From: Halichondria panicea
Taxonomy: Eukaryota > Porifera > Demospongiae > Suberitida > Halichondriidae
DNA length: 64,000 nucleotides
Direction: 5' to 3'
NCBI RefSeq assembly: GCF_963675165.1
Contig: NC_087377.1
Span: 3,006,978-3,070,977 of the forward strand
Both the position numbers and the translations under genes were made by a program. Position 1 is the stretch's first letter. Every line of letters starts with the position of its first letter. The notes beneath the pieces are model-generated. The model searched no databases, was not told the origin of the DNA, and saw nothing but the letters and a program-made list of their open reading frames with translations. This document shows positions 13,001 to 24,707 of the stretch, piece by piece.

Positions 13001-13904
13001 ACTTGATCAGAAGCCGCTCCCAAATAGTAGCCTCAGAAAAGTTTGACTATAGTAGAACCTCACAGACCCCTTTAGTCCAAAACCCGGACAAAATGGCTAA
13101 CAGTAAAATATTTTTGACTCTAATTTGCTCAGCAATAATTTTATAATAACGTGCTCAATACCTCTACCATTAATGGCCACTGCAAAGAAAAGAGGAAAGC
13201 TCACCACTGCCACGGTATTGGAGATAAAGTTGAGACTGTTTGGAGGTTTTCAGTGGGATTTAGAAGCCCAAAGGCATTGATTTAGCATCCCAAGCTTAGC
13301 CAGGGTACTATGTGATTGGACACCTGTCTAGATACTAGTGCACATACGTAAACCTTGCCCTCAAGGCTTGACTACAATGCAATTACTTGACAACAGTTAT
13401 TACTAGTAAGTTGCAGGTGTACTATAAGTCCCATAATATATACCTGGTCTGAGGCACTTTTCCCATGTACTTCCCATGTATATAGATCTGAATATTTGGT
13501 GTGAACTCATTCTAGCTCTGAGATACGAGTGGTGCAAGCTACGCTATGCTAATCTCTCGCCATGTTTTGCTTTCACTTAAAAAGTATTGTCAAATGCATA
13601 GTCTTGTAAGAACATTAAGAGAGAATTTAAGCACAGAAAATAGCATCTAATATAATGAGAAGAAAGTGTATAATTATAATCGTCTATCTCATAACTGAGA
13701 CTTGTGTACATGACGTTGTAACGGATTGGAGTTATGCTTCTTGTTTCCACGCTTTTTGGTGGTTCCCCCGGCAAATCCTATCAATTTTTCACATCGCAAA
13801 TGTTTTTCTAGTCCGATCATTGTAGTGTTTTGTGGCTTACAATGCCTTCAAGCTGCTACCAGGATCTAGATATTCTCTCACATATGGGGATGAGCGTGCA
13901 TGCG

Positions 13905-13995
13905 CATTACTAGCCTCGACCCCAGGCCGATCCGTCTCCAATTGAACGCTAGGTCGCCTACTAGGCCTGGTATTGATTGTATTTGGGCGTGATCT
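13905..13995. repeat. TAGCCTCG...CCAGGCC hairpin-element fragment
   Basis: It contains TAGCCTCGACCCCAGGCCG and, in reverse, GTAGGCG...AGGCCTGG. Homologous sequence (CCGTCTCCAATTGAACGCTA) lies at 27425-27550. It abuts the RecQ relic and seems to mark where that relic is truncated. Confidence 0.6.
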
Positions 13996-14034
13996 GGGCG
14001 TGGTTTTTAATAAATTGACTCTGTACAACAAAAA

Positions 14035-14469
14035 ATGAATCATCCAACAGTGGTCTTCAACAACAGCCTCTGGGGCAGTATACAGCAGGAAATACTTCCC
14101 AGAAGACACTTCTTTGGCAGTGGCAACCAAATCTTTGTCGATTCCTTTATTGCTACTGAGGATGGCAGCAGAAACACCTCTATTGTTTAGACTCCTGACC
14201 TGGTCAATCATGAGTCTCATGATGAGAGATACAAGGGGAGAGACAATTAACAAGAACAACACTTTTGTCAACAGGAGGAGCTTTGGTCCTACCTAGCTTG
14301 TAGTCCATTAAAAAGGGTAGCAACTGATATAGCAGAGAGACTTGCCATACCCCGTTGGGAACCAGATAAACACGTCCCTTCCCTCAAACAGGAGCTTGAG
14401 AGCCTGGGCCTGTTCTGCCATGAGAGTGAGGCCATCTTGCTTCAAACAAGACAACGCGTTGCATGCCAT
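14035..14469 (-). pseudogene. RecQ-type helicase fragment, frameshifted
   Basis: Read on the minus strand from ATG at 14469, the sequence encodes in pieces the N-terminal helicase lobe of a RecQ-like protein. It shows EQAQALKLLFEGRDVF, Walker A PTGYGKSLCY, then SPLVSL, IDQVRSLNNRGVSAA and LLYTAPEAV. At least two frameshifts separate these (a 2-bp excess near 14325 and another shift near 14245), and a short in-frame duplication sits near MRLMIDQV. The DEAH motif and second lobe are missing, replaced by a repeat. RecQ enzymes unwind DNA using ATP; this copy cannot be functional. It lies in the long intron of gene CB and may have come with a mobile element or a retained gene fragment. Confidence 0.8.
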
Positions 14470-16078
14470 AGCTAGCTAGCTATAAATTGAGAACATGACA
14501 CGGAGCTACATTACTGTAACTTTTACGGGGAGTAAAATGCCTCTACGTACACCTTTAGTATTACAGAAAAAAAGCAGGAAACGAAATGTGAAGAATCTCT
14601 GCTTTAGTTTCCGGTTCCTGCCACGCCCAGATACAGTCAATACCAGGCCGTATTTTTCAACTTCGTTCTATTAAAAAAATATCGGCCTGGGACCGAGGCT
14701 AGCGCATTACATGAACACAGGAATAAGGGGTGTGTCTGCAAGAGGGAGTGAGGCTAAATACAGGAATACTCCAAAGTACTTTGACCTTTGGTGCAATTTT
14801 TTAGTTGGCCTGTATAATGTTCAATGGCACAACTGTACATTGGAACACATAACGATGCAGAAGATTAATTGACTGCATATGTGCCAACTCCCGTAATCCG
14901 GAGTTCACAAAAGCACTATATTATGTTTTGTACCCTCTAGCTAGCTAGCCACTATATATCTATTGGCAGGCTGAAAGATTATTAATGATTTTCATTTCAA
15001 TACTTCAGCATTAACATAGATCTATGGCATTAGATTTCAGCTACTACACTTAATTGCAAGACTCCACGAGTAGAACGACGAAGATGATATAAAGCAGAGA
15101 TTCGACTGATATTTGTGATGCTCATCAATGGAAGCTCTGGATGTTGTGTTACTCTAGCTAGTGGACTTAGAACTGTGCATATAATACATTATACTGAGCG
15201 ATTTTTTTTACAAGATTATCATGTGGACTTGCTGAAACATGTAATTATTTTGAGTTTTGGTGGTACATTATATATATGCACTGTGGACTAGGAGCACAGC
15301 AAAGAAGCCTGGAGTCTCAGAATGACAAGCACCCTCATGGCCCTATACGCTGCCTTATAATTAAATGTGTTGACTCGATATTGAGACATAAAACGCGTGT
15401 GTCCATCATAAATGTCACAAAGAGAGTACAAAGTTGCTAAAATCGACGTAAAGAGTAATTTTTCCCTCGTGTTTTGGCGCGCTCCCCCGCACAGTGTATG
15501 GGGGGGGATCGAGTGAAAGCTCCCTTTAACTGGGATATTCGTCTCTTGCCTTGGTTCAGTAATTAAGGAGAATCATTCGGCAGGTATAAATGGCCAACAC
15601 ATGTATGTACATCGTGTGCTATACAGAGAGACCTATTGTTGAACATATCATTTCAAGGTTAAAGTATGACTGATTATGACCTGTTAGTTATTACGTAATT
15701 TAGTCCGTAATCCAGACTATTTTAACCACGCGTATATACGATTATATTTTTGTCAAGTCTTGGTCTGATGATTGTTGTTGAACACCTGCACTATACCTAT
15801 ACAGTACTCTACCGAGATTACGACCATCCTAATTGCATGCTACAAAGCAGTTACATGCATACAGGTGGGATGAGCTTAATCTTCGAAAACATGTAGTTTA
15901 CGCCCATGACTTATGAGTGCACTTATAACTGTCTGCATGACAAATGCTTCACTTCCTGTTCTCGAGGCAATTAGCCTATGAAGGAACTTTAACTCAATTT
16001 CGGACGTGGGCGTAATCTTGGTAGAGTATATACACGTGTACACATGCATGCATGTGTGTGATAAACGCTGAGACTAAC
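14470..16078. other. Intron sequence without a recognisable gene
   Basis: AT-rich sequence inside the predicted long intron of gene CB. I see short GCATGC and CTAGCTAGC runs, one G8 tract near 15510, and an inverted partner of the AGGCC/CCGTATTTT repeat at 14640-14700. There is no exon with usable splice sites that I can support. Confidence 0.5.
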
Positions 16079-19000
16079 CTCCATACATCTGCACTAAACC
16101 TTGAATGGTCAGAACACTGTCACCTATCACTGATTCAAAGTCTTCCTTTTCAGAAGATATATCTCTGAACTTACTCGCTTTTTGGCTGTTCAGATGTCCC
16201 TCTGCTTCTAGCTGTTTTCCTTTTCTCCTGTCATCAACCTGTACGGATTATGGTGATAATTATCATGCCACTCAAAATAATTTGTCTCTAGTTTCTGCAT
16301 TGAATACTAGCTTGCTCATAGCCTTCCTCCTTATACTGTGCATGCATGCATGTGTGTACATATGAAATGCATGCAGGAGCAACGTACAATCCTCATTGTA
16401 TCTTCAGGAACAGTTGAGGGTTTTATCTCAGTTCTGAAACAGAAGCCACACAGTTACACAGTACACTGGCTCATTTTCAAAAACTTGAGACTTTGTATAA
16501 TCTTACCCTTGCATGCATAGGTTGTTGTCGTTACATGTACGTGGTGATTTTATTTTAGAAGTACGTAAATGCCACACATGAAACATCGTATAGCAATACA
16601 TGCATGCATGCATTACTACCGTACAGCGAGAAATTTTCGTGAGGTGTAAAATTTCGCGTTTTTCGAGGGTATAGAGCAGTATAACACGAAAATTAAAGCC
16701 GGGATAAACTCCCATGCACCGGTATTTTACATGCAAAGCTATTGATGGGTGTGGTTTCCTGACATTGAACCGCGAATATTAGAACTCACAAACATTTTTG
16801 CTGAGGGCTCTTGGAGCCAAATAGCAAAAATGTTGCACCTGCGAAAATTTCCCGCTATATGGTATCAGTCATAGTGTACCTCTCAACAGTTGTAGGTGCA
16901 TCTTGAAAAATACTGATTCCTGCCTCACAGAGAGAAGCTAGTTGTGAAACCGTGGGTGGAAATAACTTAGCAAAAGCCTTTGCAGAAAAAAGGAACCTTA
17001 GACACAAGCATCCATCCTCTATACTACATAAGTGAAATGTCCATACATTCACGTCAAAGATAGAAGCAATGGTATCTTTTGCTGAGATAACATCACCAAG
17101 GGAAGAGTATCTACTTGAAGTTAGTTTCACTGTCAAAATGTCTGTACCGTTCCTCGATTTAGGTAAGCTGGGAAAAGTGTTGCGGGGAATCTCAAAAGCA
17201 CTTCTTTTACAAAAGTTGTCAAATGCAATTACATAATCCTTCATGATCATTTTGTCATTTTCGGAGCCAAATTCCAATACAATACTATTGACAATTTTGT
17301 AGTTCAAGAAAGACTTGTACGGCCTAAGGGCAACAAAAATAGAAGGAATTGTATCAGCTAATTCCAGTTTTGCGATGTGTTTCTCATCCAAAGATGAAAT
17401 CATATCCAAAACAAAATTTTTGACCACCGCTACATCTTCCCTGAGATTTTTTGCAATACTAGTGTCGGTTGAAGCAAAGAGCTCAATCATTTTCTGAGTA
17501 TCCTTTCTGAGAGTGGCCTCTAGTATTGATCGATCTTCATCAGAGAGTGCAGGTGTGTTGAGGTATGGAAAGAGGGTTTCACCAGTTGCTTTGGGGCAGG
17601 AATTTTTTGACAAGTACTGCTCAAGCGTGCATTTCTGACAATATGGACAGATAAAGTTGGGCCCAGGTGAAGCTTCATATTGTGTTTGATGAGCGGTAAA
17701 TTCTATAAAGAATAAAAAACAGTCAATAATCATTTAGTAGAATTGTTAAAACCAGTAGGCTTTCACTAGGATTGTACCACTCTTGAAGCTTATAATTATA
17801 TGCATGCACGTATATATAATTTTCACGAATGTTCGAACCGTTATAATTATCTTGATTTTTGTGTCAATGAATCAAAACAGCATGGAAACTACACATGCAC
17901 ATGCATGCAGAAAGCCTTTATCGTGTATATATATGAACGTGTGCTATGATATTTGTTCATGCATATAAGGGCCTATAGAATAATGAAAGCACTGCGGGTG
18001 CTACATGATGCCTACTACTAGCCTCTCTATGGGTGATAAGTGCATAGTAAACCTTTGTAAAGTTATACCGTAAACTAGTTTCTTTACTAGTTTCTTTCCG
18101 TATTAATACTTGTCTCCTGTGAAGCTGCATGTGGCTTATATGCTCTCTATTGTGTTGTCGAGAAGGCTTTCTAGCTAGCTGTGGCCCTCTATGATGTTGT
18201 CGAGAAGGCTTGGACATGCACTAGTCTGAAGCCAGAAGAAGCTCTCATTTGTAAAAACCAAGTTCAACATCACGACCATCCAATCATCATAGGGTAGATG
18301 ATAGCCTCTCTGGTTTCAGACTATAGTGTGCAAGCCTTCTCGACAACACCATAGAGGGCCACAGCTAGCTATAACTATAGGCTATAAAGCTTCACATACA
18401 TAAGTAGATAGTACATGGGCGTGTATGGACCACGCCTATGAATAATTTACACATGCAATAGACTGTATTTTAATCGGCCTAGATTCGAGGCTACTTTTAT
18501 ATAGCCTCAATACCAGCCGTTCGTTATTTGAAAGAACGTCTGGGTCAAGTTCTACTGTACAACTTGTCTAATTGGTCCAGGTATTTCTTGGACCGATAAT
18601 TGCCCGCACAAGGTGTATTAACCTATAAATATCATTATGATGCTGTAAAACGCTGACTCAGCTAGACAAGTTGTACATTGGAACTTGACCAGGCGTTCTT
18701 TCAGATAACGAACGGCTGGTCTCGAGGCTAACTTTTATACTAGCTTTTTGACGGCTGGAAAATCCGGCATAGTCTTGTTCTTTTTGCAGTCTGCGTCGTG
18801 GATTGAATTTTTGCTAGGGGGAGGTCCTTTTATAGAGCTGCGGTCACATGGTATAAGTCAGATGTGCCACACCTATATACTCGGAGAATATGCACCTTAT
18901 ATATCCTCTGCTACCATGGTTACATACCCCTCGACTCCACCTTGGAATAACGGAGGATATAATATGGGTGCATATCCTCCTCTTATGGTGTGGTATATCA

Positions 19001-19655
19001 TAGAACAATTTTCGTGGACTTAATTTTCATGTAAGATTGCTAACCCACGAAATCAGCGAAAATTAAAGCCACTCGAAAATGTTGTGCTATACGGTATAAC
19101 AGATGTTCAAAAGCTTAATAAAGATGACGAATCTCAAATTAATGAAAGCACCGTGGGTGCTGATGCCTCGGTAGAGATGCCAAAGCTACACATAACTATA
19201 CACATGTAATGACTTAACTGGTTACGAAAATCAATACTTACCAATTAGGCCAGTTTCTGATAAAGGATATGGAAATTGAGTAGTTATAGACTGCTTTTTG
19301 CTCATCATTCCTATTGAAGAGCAAAAAAAAAGTGATCATTTGCTGAATTAATCAATAATAATTATGTTATAATTATTTGGGTACCTATTCTCCACTCCTC
19401 AATCTTCTCCGCCACATCATTACGTTTCACGGTTGAAGATCGGAGACAGTCACACACATCCCTCCATGAGAGGGGACCACCAGAGTGCAGACGTTCAGTC
19501 AGCATTTCACGGAGACAGATGTCAGGGGGTTTGCTGTTTAATACGTTTATCGCACTCAAGTCGTCACTATTGATGTTCAGCTTCAATCCAATATTGAACC
19601 ACGTAGTACGAGCAGGACAGAGTTGATCATACAGTGGTGACAGGTCATCACACAT
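16079..19655 (-). CDS. Gene CB, 5' half: Death domain plus cysteine motif and sponge module
   Basis: Exons (minus): 19655-19385, 19310-19242, 17702-16880, 16227-16079; junction phases are 1, 1 and 2, and the end is phase 1, matching the exon at 12093. The first exon starts with ATG (MCDDLSPLYDQL) and is a Death domain (TWFNIGLKLNI, LSWRDVCDCLRS). The third exon begins with a possible zinc-binding CPYCQKC motif. A helical stretch follows, then a module with TIPSIFVALRPY, LNYKIVNSIV, DNFCKRSAFEIP and CLCLRFLF, which I recall from many sponge Death-domain proteins but cannot name. The fourth exon is a charged linker. Because phase is kept throughout and the full sum is 2,366 codons plus stop, I infer one gene with 5938-12093. 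Earlier exons may exist upstream; the ATG lies next to a CA-rich minisatellite. Confidence 0.72.
16617..16864. mobile_element. MITE of the TACCGTATAGCG family
   Basis: Left end TACCGTACAGCGAGAAATTT, right end AAATTTCCCGCTATATGGTA. It lies just downstream of the donor at 16880, within an intron of gene CB. Confidence 0.75.
18173..18370. repeat. Inverted repeat, 40-bp arms
   Basis: Arms 18173-18212 and 18331-18370 are reverse complements with one mismatch (AGCTAGCTGTGGCCCTC... against ...GAGGGCCACAGCTAGCT). The left arm is preceded by a second tandem copy of TGTTGTCGAGAAGGCTT at 18152-18169. It is intronic in gene CB. Confidence 0.8.
18503..18730. mobile_element. Short inverted-repeat element with TAGCCTC/GAGGCTA ends
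   Basis: Left arm CCAGCCGTTCGTTAT...AAGAACGTCTGG mirrors right arm CCAGGCGTTCTTTC...ATAACGAACGGCTGG. Inner sequences also pair (ACAACTTGTCT with AGACAAGTTGT). No coding capacity. Confidence 0.75.
18748..18985 (+). repeat. Second copy of the 12500-12980 repeat, uninterrupted
   Basis: It shares AAATCCGGCATAGTCTTG, TTTTTGCAGTCTGC, TGGTATAAGTCAGAT and ATATCCTC with 12500-12980 but lacks the MITE, so it shows the empty target site. Confidence 0.75.
19000..19097. repeat. Partial TACCGTATAGCG-family MITE
   Basis: Only the right half is present: CCACGAAATCAGCGAAAATT then GAAAATGTTGTGCTATACGG. The left terminal repeat is missing. Confidence 0.6.
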
Positions 19656-19735
19656 GTCTGTGTGCGTGTGGGTGTGTATGTGTGTATGCGTGTGGGTGTG
19701 TATGTGTGTGTGCGTGTGGGTGTGTATGTGTGTGC
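19656..19735. repeat. GTGTATGTGTGTGCGTGTGG minisatellite
   Basis: About four copies of a 20-22 bp GT-rich unit lie immediately 5' (minus sense) of the first supported exon of gene CB. On the minus strand it is CA/pyrimidine-rich and may serve as the acceptor tract if this exon is internal. Confidence 0.75.
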
Positions 19736-20113
19736 ATGCTGTGCAACAATATCTTGTAATGATTCGATCCACTAACAAAATTCATGCCCTCATACACGAT
19801 TTCTTGGAATGTGTTTTATTTGTTACACTGTACTTTCCCCCATGTTACCCCCATCCCCCATGTTGAGTAGGCCAAAGAATTTACTATAAAGAGAACAATA
19901 CTTCAGTCCTGTGAATAAATTAAAAAGCTATAGATCTATATATATACCGTATAGTTAGCCGTCGAACCGCCCACCTGTTTTGATGGCTCCATTTAGGCTA
20001 TAATGGTGTAGGATTGGATCATAATAGCAAGCAAATACCTGGTGTAAAGTATAAAGATCCAATACTGCACAGCTCTCATTTAGGCTAAACAAGGGGGTGG
20101 GCAAATATTTGAT

Positions 20114-20342
20114 TACCGTATAGCGCGAAATTTTCGAGGGGCTTAATTTTCGCGGATTTCATGGGTTAGAATTCTACACGAAAATAAGTCCACGAAAATT
20201 GTTAAACTACCTGCTATAACGTGCAAAGATTTAAGGCGTGGCTTCCGGTTAGCAGTCATTCCGCGAACATTGTGCAACGAAATGAGTTTTAGAGGCCAAT
20301 CCACGAAATATAAGTGCCTCGAAAATTTCGCGCTATACGGTA
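20114..20342. mobile_element. MITE of the TACCGTATAGCG family, well preserved
   Basis: Ends TACCGTATAGCGCGAAATTT and AAATTTCGCGCTATACGGTA are perfect inverted repeats. Internal TTTTCGCGGATTTCATGG and CCACGAAAAT motifs match the other copies. This is the best-preserved copy in the window. Confidence 0.85.
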
Positions 20343-21603
20343 TGTGGCTACTAAACCGTGCAAGCGCCCATCCAATTAAGAGTTGTGCTGGTACTTTCTG
20401 TGAAAACTACACAACTCATCTTCTGTACATGCAGTTACAGATCACAGAAGATACTCTGCCACAAGAGAGAAAGGGGCCTGAGCTGGAAGCCGGTATACCA
20501 TGCTTGTGTTCTGGTGTTCAGAGGAAACAGTCTCATCTTGTAACGTCTGTTCTATAACTAGATCTATAATTTATAGCTAGTCCTAGTAACTTTTAAAGTC
20601 TTGTGTTATGCACGTTTATGAGCTACAAGCTATTTAATAGCTCCACACAGTGAAAATCTTGCATCGTGTTGACCTTTGACCCAATTATATGTATGCGCAA
20701 TAGTGGGCGCTTCTATACGATTGCAATTAGGCCTCCACAGGACTTTCAGGCAAAAGTAGGGGATGGGTAGTTCGACAGTTAACTACGGTACACACAAGTG
20801 ATAGTAAACTGGCACAATTGATCAACGGATTGAGTTGCTGTGCAGCTACAGATCTGTTATTTTAGACTAGAGTTGCTTATAAACTAGAGGTGCTGCATGC
20901 ATGTTAATAAAATATGTTAGCATGCATCATGGGTCCAATCAGGAGTACATTAAGAGAGTGTCCAACTGTTACCGTAGCAGTTGTAGTGTAAACCAGGTTA
21001 CGGTAGGAGTATGTCATACCACGTCACTATCAGACCACATCTTAAGTGGGTGCGTAGGTGTAGTGGTTAATTAGTTAAAAATGATATCAGCATACACACG
21101 TGTGGTTTGTACCTCCAGCCTACATTTAATTTTGGCTAGCAACTACAAGTGTTAGTCGGATTCAGTCCTATAGATGTAGAAAATGGAATGTGCGTGAGAG
21201 TTGGATACTCCTCTTGATATAATACTCCTGGTCCAATGAAAAGGTGTACACATACAATAGCTTCGATGACCCTCAGAGAGTGGACTCAGCAGTATAGCAT
21301 TAATTAACAGTATAGCAGGCTTGGATCTGTAAACTTGATCACTTTGTTGGAGAGCATAATTATGTTATGTTGCTGGGTGCTCTTCAGCAAAGTGATTACT
21401 ATATGGATACAAGCCCCGAGTATACATAATAACTTCTGTGTAAAAAAATGTTGTTGCCACTCACGACGGAACAGTTGCTAACATTTTTGCTTGAAACCAC
21501 GCCCCGTGCATAACCTCTATATAACGAGTGTTGCAAGCTGCGCTGTGATAAATTCCTCTTGTTATGTTTTGCTTTCGCTCAAAAAGTTATTAGAGTAATT
21601 AAT
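20343..21603. other. Gene-free stretch
   Basis: I see no exon or structured repeat apart from a short dispersed fragment at 21528-21590 (GCAAGCTGCGCTGTG, TTTTGCTTTCGCT) shared with 4921-4990 and 13525-13590. Confidence 0.5.
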
Positions 21604-21782
21604 AATTATAGCGAATAATTTTCGTAGGGTAAAAATCCGTTATTTTCGTGGTCACTGACCTCCACGATATTTTAACGTAGGTGTGGCTTATTGAATGCAG
21701 TGCAGACAACGAGATTTATACTCACGAAAATCACCGTTTTCCAATTTTTTACCCCTACGAAAATTATCCACTATACGGTATA
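21604..21782. mobile_element. MITE of the TACCGTATAGCG family, diverged
   Basis: Left end TATAGCGAATAATTTTCGTA and right end TACGAAAATTATCCACTATA with ACGGTA beyond. The outer bases of the left repeat are eroded. Confidence 0.65.
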
Positions 21783-24707
21783 GAACTTCAGATATACTTA
21801 TAATGTTATGCTGACACTGTCTGAATCACACAGTTTTTTATAGAAAAGTCTATATGATGGCTCGATGATATTCAAGGATAGAAGCCAGAGGACAGAGGTT
21901 ATTGCACGTTTCCTGTCAATGAATAATGAAAAAAGGGGTGGATTTCCAATGAGGTTAGTTCACAAGGCTGTATGCTGGCAGTGTATATACGTGCATGCAG
22001 CTTTGTAGCTCTTTTCTGGCTTAGCAATAGCTATAGCGCTTTAGTTCAAGGTTAATTCATAAGTTGGCTTACTATACTGATGAAGAAGCCTTCACTGTGA
22101 GTCAATTAAACTAGACATAACTCGAGAAGGAAGCTTTAGTTTACACGAATCGAGACCGTGGCTATATAGAATCTGTTAGTTTTCGTCGCATTGCAACCGT
22201 TGAGCAGCTGGAACACACACATACACAGACAGTCAGCTTTATCGTATCTCCCGTGCGGCTATATACCTCGAGGCATAATAATCAAGAGCAGAGGAGGATA
22301 TAGGGTTACTTTACTGAATGAACATTCTTGCATGTTAATTCTAGGATCTTGACAGCGCTCTTGTTGCTGTTTGGAATGTCGCTTACTATAACTGATATAT
22401 AAACCTCCTATATAGCTGCAGAAAGCATGGAAAAAACGCCATATCAATTCAACGAAATTTAAAACGCATATAGCTGCAATGTTGGGTTTGTAAATTAACA
22501 ACATGGCTTCTGAGATTGAGAAATTCAGGTGCTCGCCCATAGTAACAAATTTACCACAAGAATGCAGATAGTATGGCTGCAATAATTGCACACACGCAAT
22601 GTTCACAATCACTGCAATCACTGCGTGTGCGTTATCTCATTAGTTGTGGCTGCGCTCACATGTACATTGTACTACCGTACTAGCGCCTATCCTCACGTAC
22701 GAACGCACAATATCATTTGGGGGCGTGGCTTTCATTTAAGCGAGCTATTTAGCCATTACCGTAGAGGGTAAGCGTTTAAAACGTTCGATCTATAGAGTTC
22801 CACGTGCAGGATATAGGGCCTATATTTAGCATAGTTAACCCATGATGTCATGTTAACAAAATTACAGAGAGTTTTGCTCCATATAATTATGGTCTAGATT
22901 TTTCTAAACTGGGTGTGTCACAGCAAAAAAGTCTATAAATTGAACAACACAGGAAAAAACGTTCAGAAAAGCATTTCAAACAGCATATAATGACATAAAA
23001 ACCAAGTCCCTAGCACTAGTGGTTTTCTAGGCAGAACCATTTTTAGCTATTCACAAAAAATGGCTTGCTGTACCTCTTCTGGGTGATATTTCTTCTTGAT
23101 TCTTGAGGTAGGCACTAGTAGGATAGTGCTTTTAAGTATAGTGAAGGACCCATGTCTCTACTGGCAGCAGTTTCATAGTTAGTTTTCCCTAGCAACAGCG
23201 TGTGGGCGTAGGTGGGCCAGCACCCTTTCTAAGATCTTAATATCATATCTTATCATCTTAATCTTCTATCATCTTGTTGCCAAAGAAATTCCGCATCATT
23301 TGGCATGTTGTATGGCTTCACTCAATACATTAGTGTTCTTTGAACTCAGACTTCTCAAAAACATTTTTTAAGGACTGTTTATATTTTCTCAAACAACAAA
23401 TAAATTATTGCCCAAGTAACACTACATCCTACAACATATCTCGTGATATGAACTAAAACATAGCTTCAAAAGAGTTCAAAAGATGTAGAATTTCCTAGGC
23501 AACAAGATGCTATACAATTTTAGTCTTCAATGTTAATGGTTAGACACTCACAGTTACAGTTTAACTAACAGCAGCCACTTCCTAAAAGTTGAGAATTTCT
23601 TCATTTTTTAATCAACTCAATCTCAGAAGCCATATTTTTTACAAAACCCAACATTTTTTCTAAGATGTTATCATACCATTCCTCTCATACATACACCAAG
23701 TTTCGTGCAATTCTAAAGACGTCACGTTTTAAATTTCGTTGAATTTATATGGAATGACCCATATATATCTCTTAATTCTCTCAAGCTAGTTCGTCTGAGG
23801 CTCAACCGATTTTATTGCGATTATAAAAAGGATCAAGCTATTGGTGGTATTGGTGGTGTGTAAACCCAGGAGCGCGAGTCAGTTTTGCATGCCGTAAAAC
23901 ATAAGGCCACGTCATGTTTTAATTGACCATGGCATTCCTCTCAACCCAGAGGAGGTACGACAGGCGCGGTGCAGCTCTAGCAATTAGCCTTTGACTAATT
24001 ACCCGCCCACATTGTGTTGTTATTGCTAGTACAAGTACAATTAGAGGCTAATTGCTTTAGCTGTGCACAGCGCCTGCCGGACCTCCTCCGACAGTATGTT
24101 TACCCGAAGACCTCTAATCAAGCCTCCACCTCCAAACAAATAATTGTTGACCTCTAAAAGTAGCGACAGTTTGCGTTGACAATTATTTTTAATGTCGTGT
24201 CCTAAATGGGGGCAAATTTAGCCACACTCTATAGCCGGCCCAATAGAAAATACACGTTTTTAAGCACTGATCAGAGCTACATGCTACTCTCTATAAAATT
24301 ATGCGACATTCAATACAATTTTTCAACCTCCAAAATAACCAAACTCAAATTAGGTATTGCACTGCAGTATTTATAGCTTGCCCGACTCACCATCTAGTGG
24401 AGATGCCTCTCCACTGTCGACACCGTGTCCACCACCAGTAGCCATGATAGTCTTGTGGACCCAGACCACCCTGAAGAGGCTACAGTATACTGAGTACAGT
24501 AGCGGTGGCAGATCTTTCGAGGTTATGTGCTTATGCGCAGACTATGCAGATCGGGATTGGCTCGATGTCAGGAACGGAAGTTAAATTTAACCACAACACA
24601 CCCCTCGAATTCTTATGCAGTTAATTGCAGGGAAGGCAAACTGGGGCACTGGGCACAACAATAGGTCAACATAATTATATAATTATGGAGGAGTAGTGGA
24701 TGATGTT
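21783..24707. other. Gene-free stretch; diverged family-2 copy and a hairpin
   Basis: 22085-22270 resembles family 2 (ATAACTCGAGAAGGAAGC, GAGCAGCTGGAACACAC, TACCTCGAGGC). 23948-24096 is an imperfect inverted repeat: GAGGAGGTACGACAGGCGC...TAGCAATTAGCC opposite GGCTAATTGC...GCGCCTGCCGGACCTCCTCC. I found no exon. Confidence 0.55.

Noticed and set aside
21045-21115. tRNA-like GTGTAGTGGTTAA segment
   Set aside because: It resembles an A box, but no B box (GGTTCGANNCC) or cloverleaf could be formed downstream.
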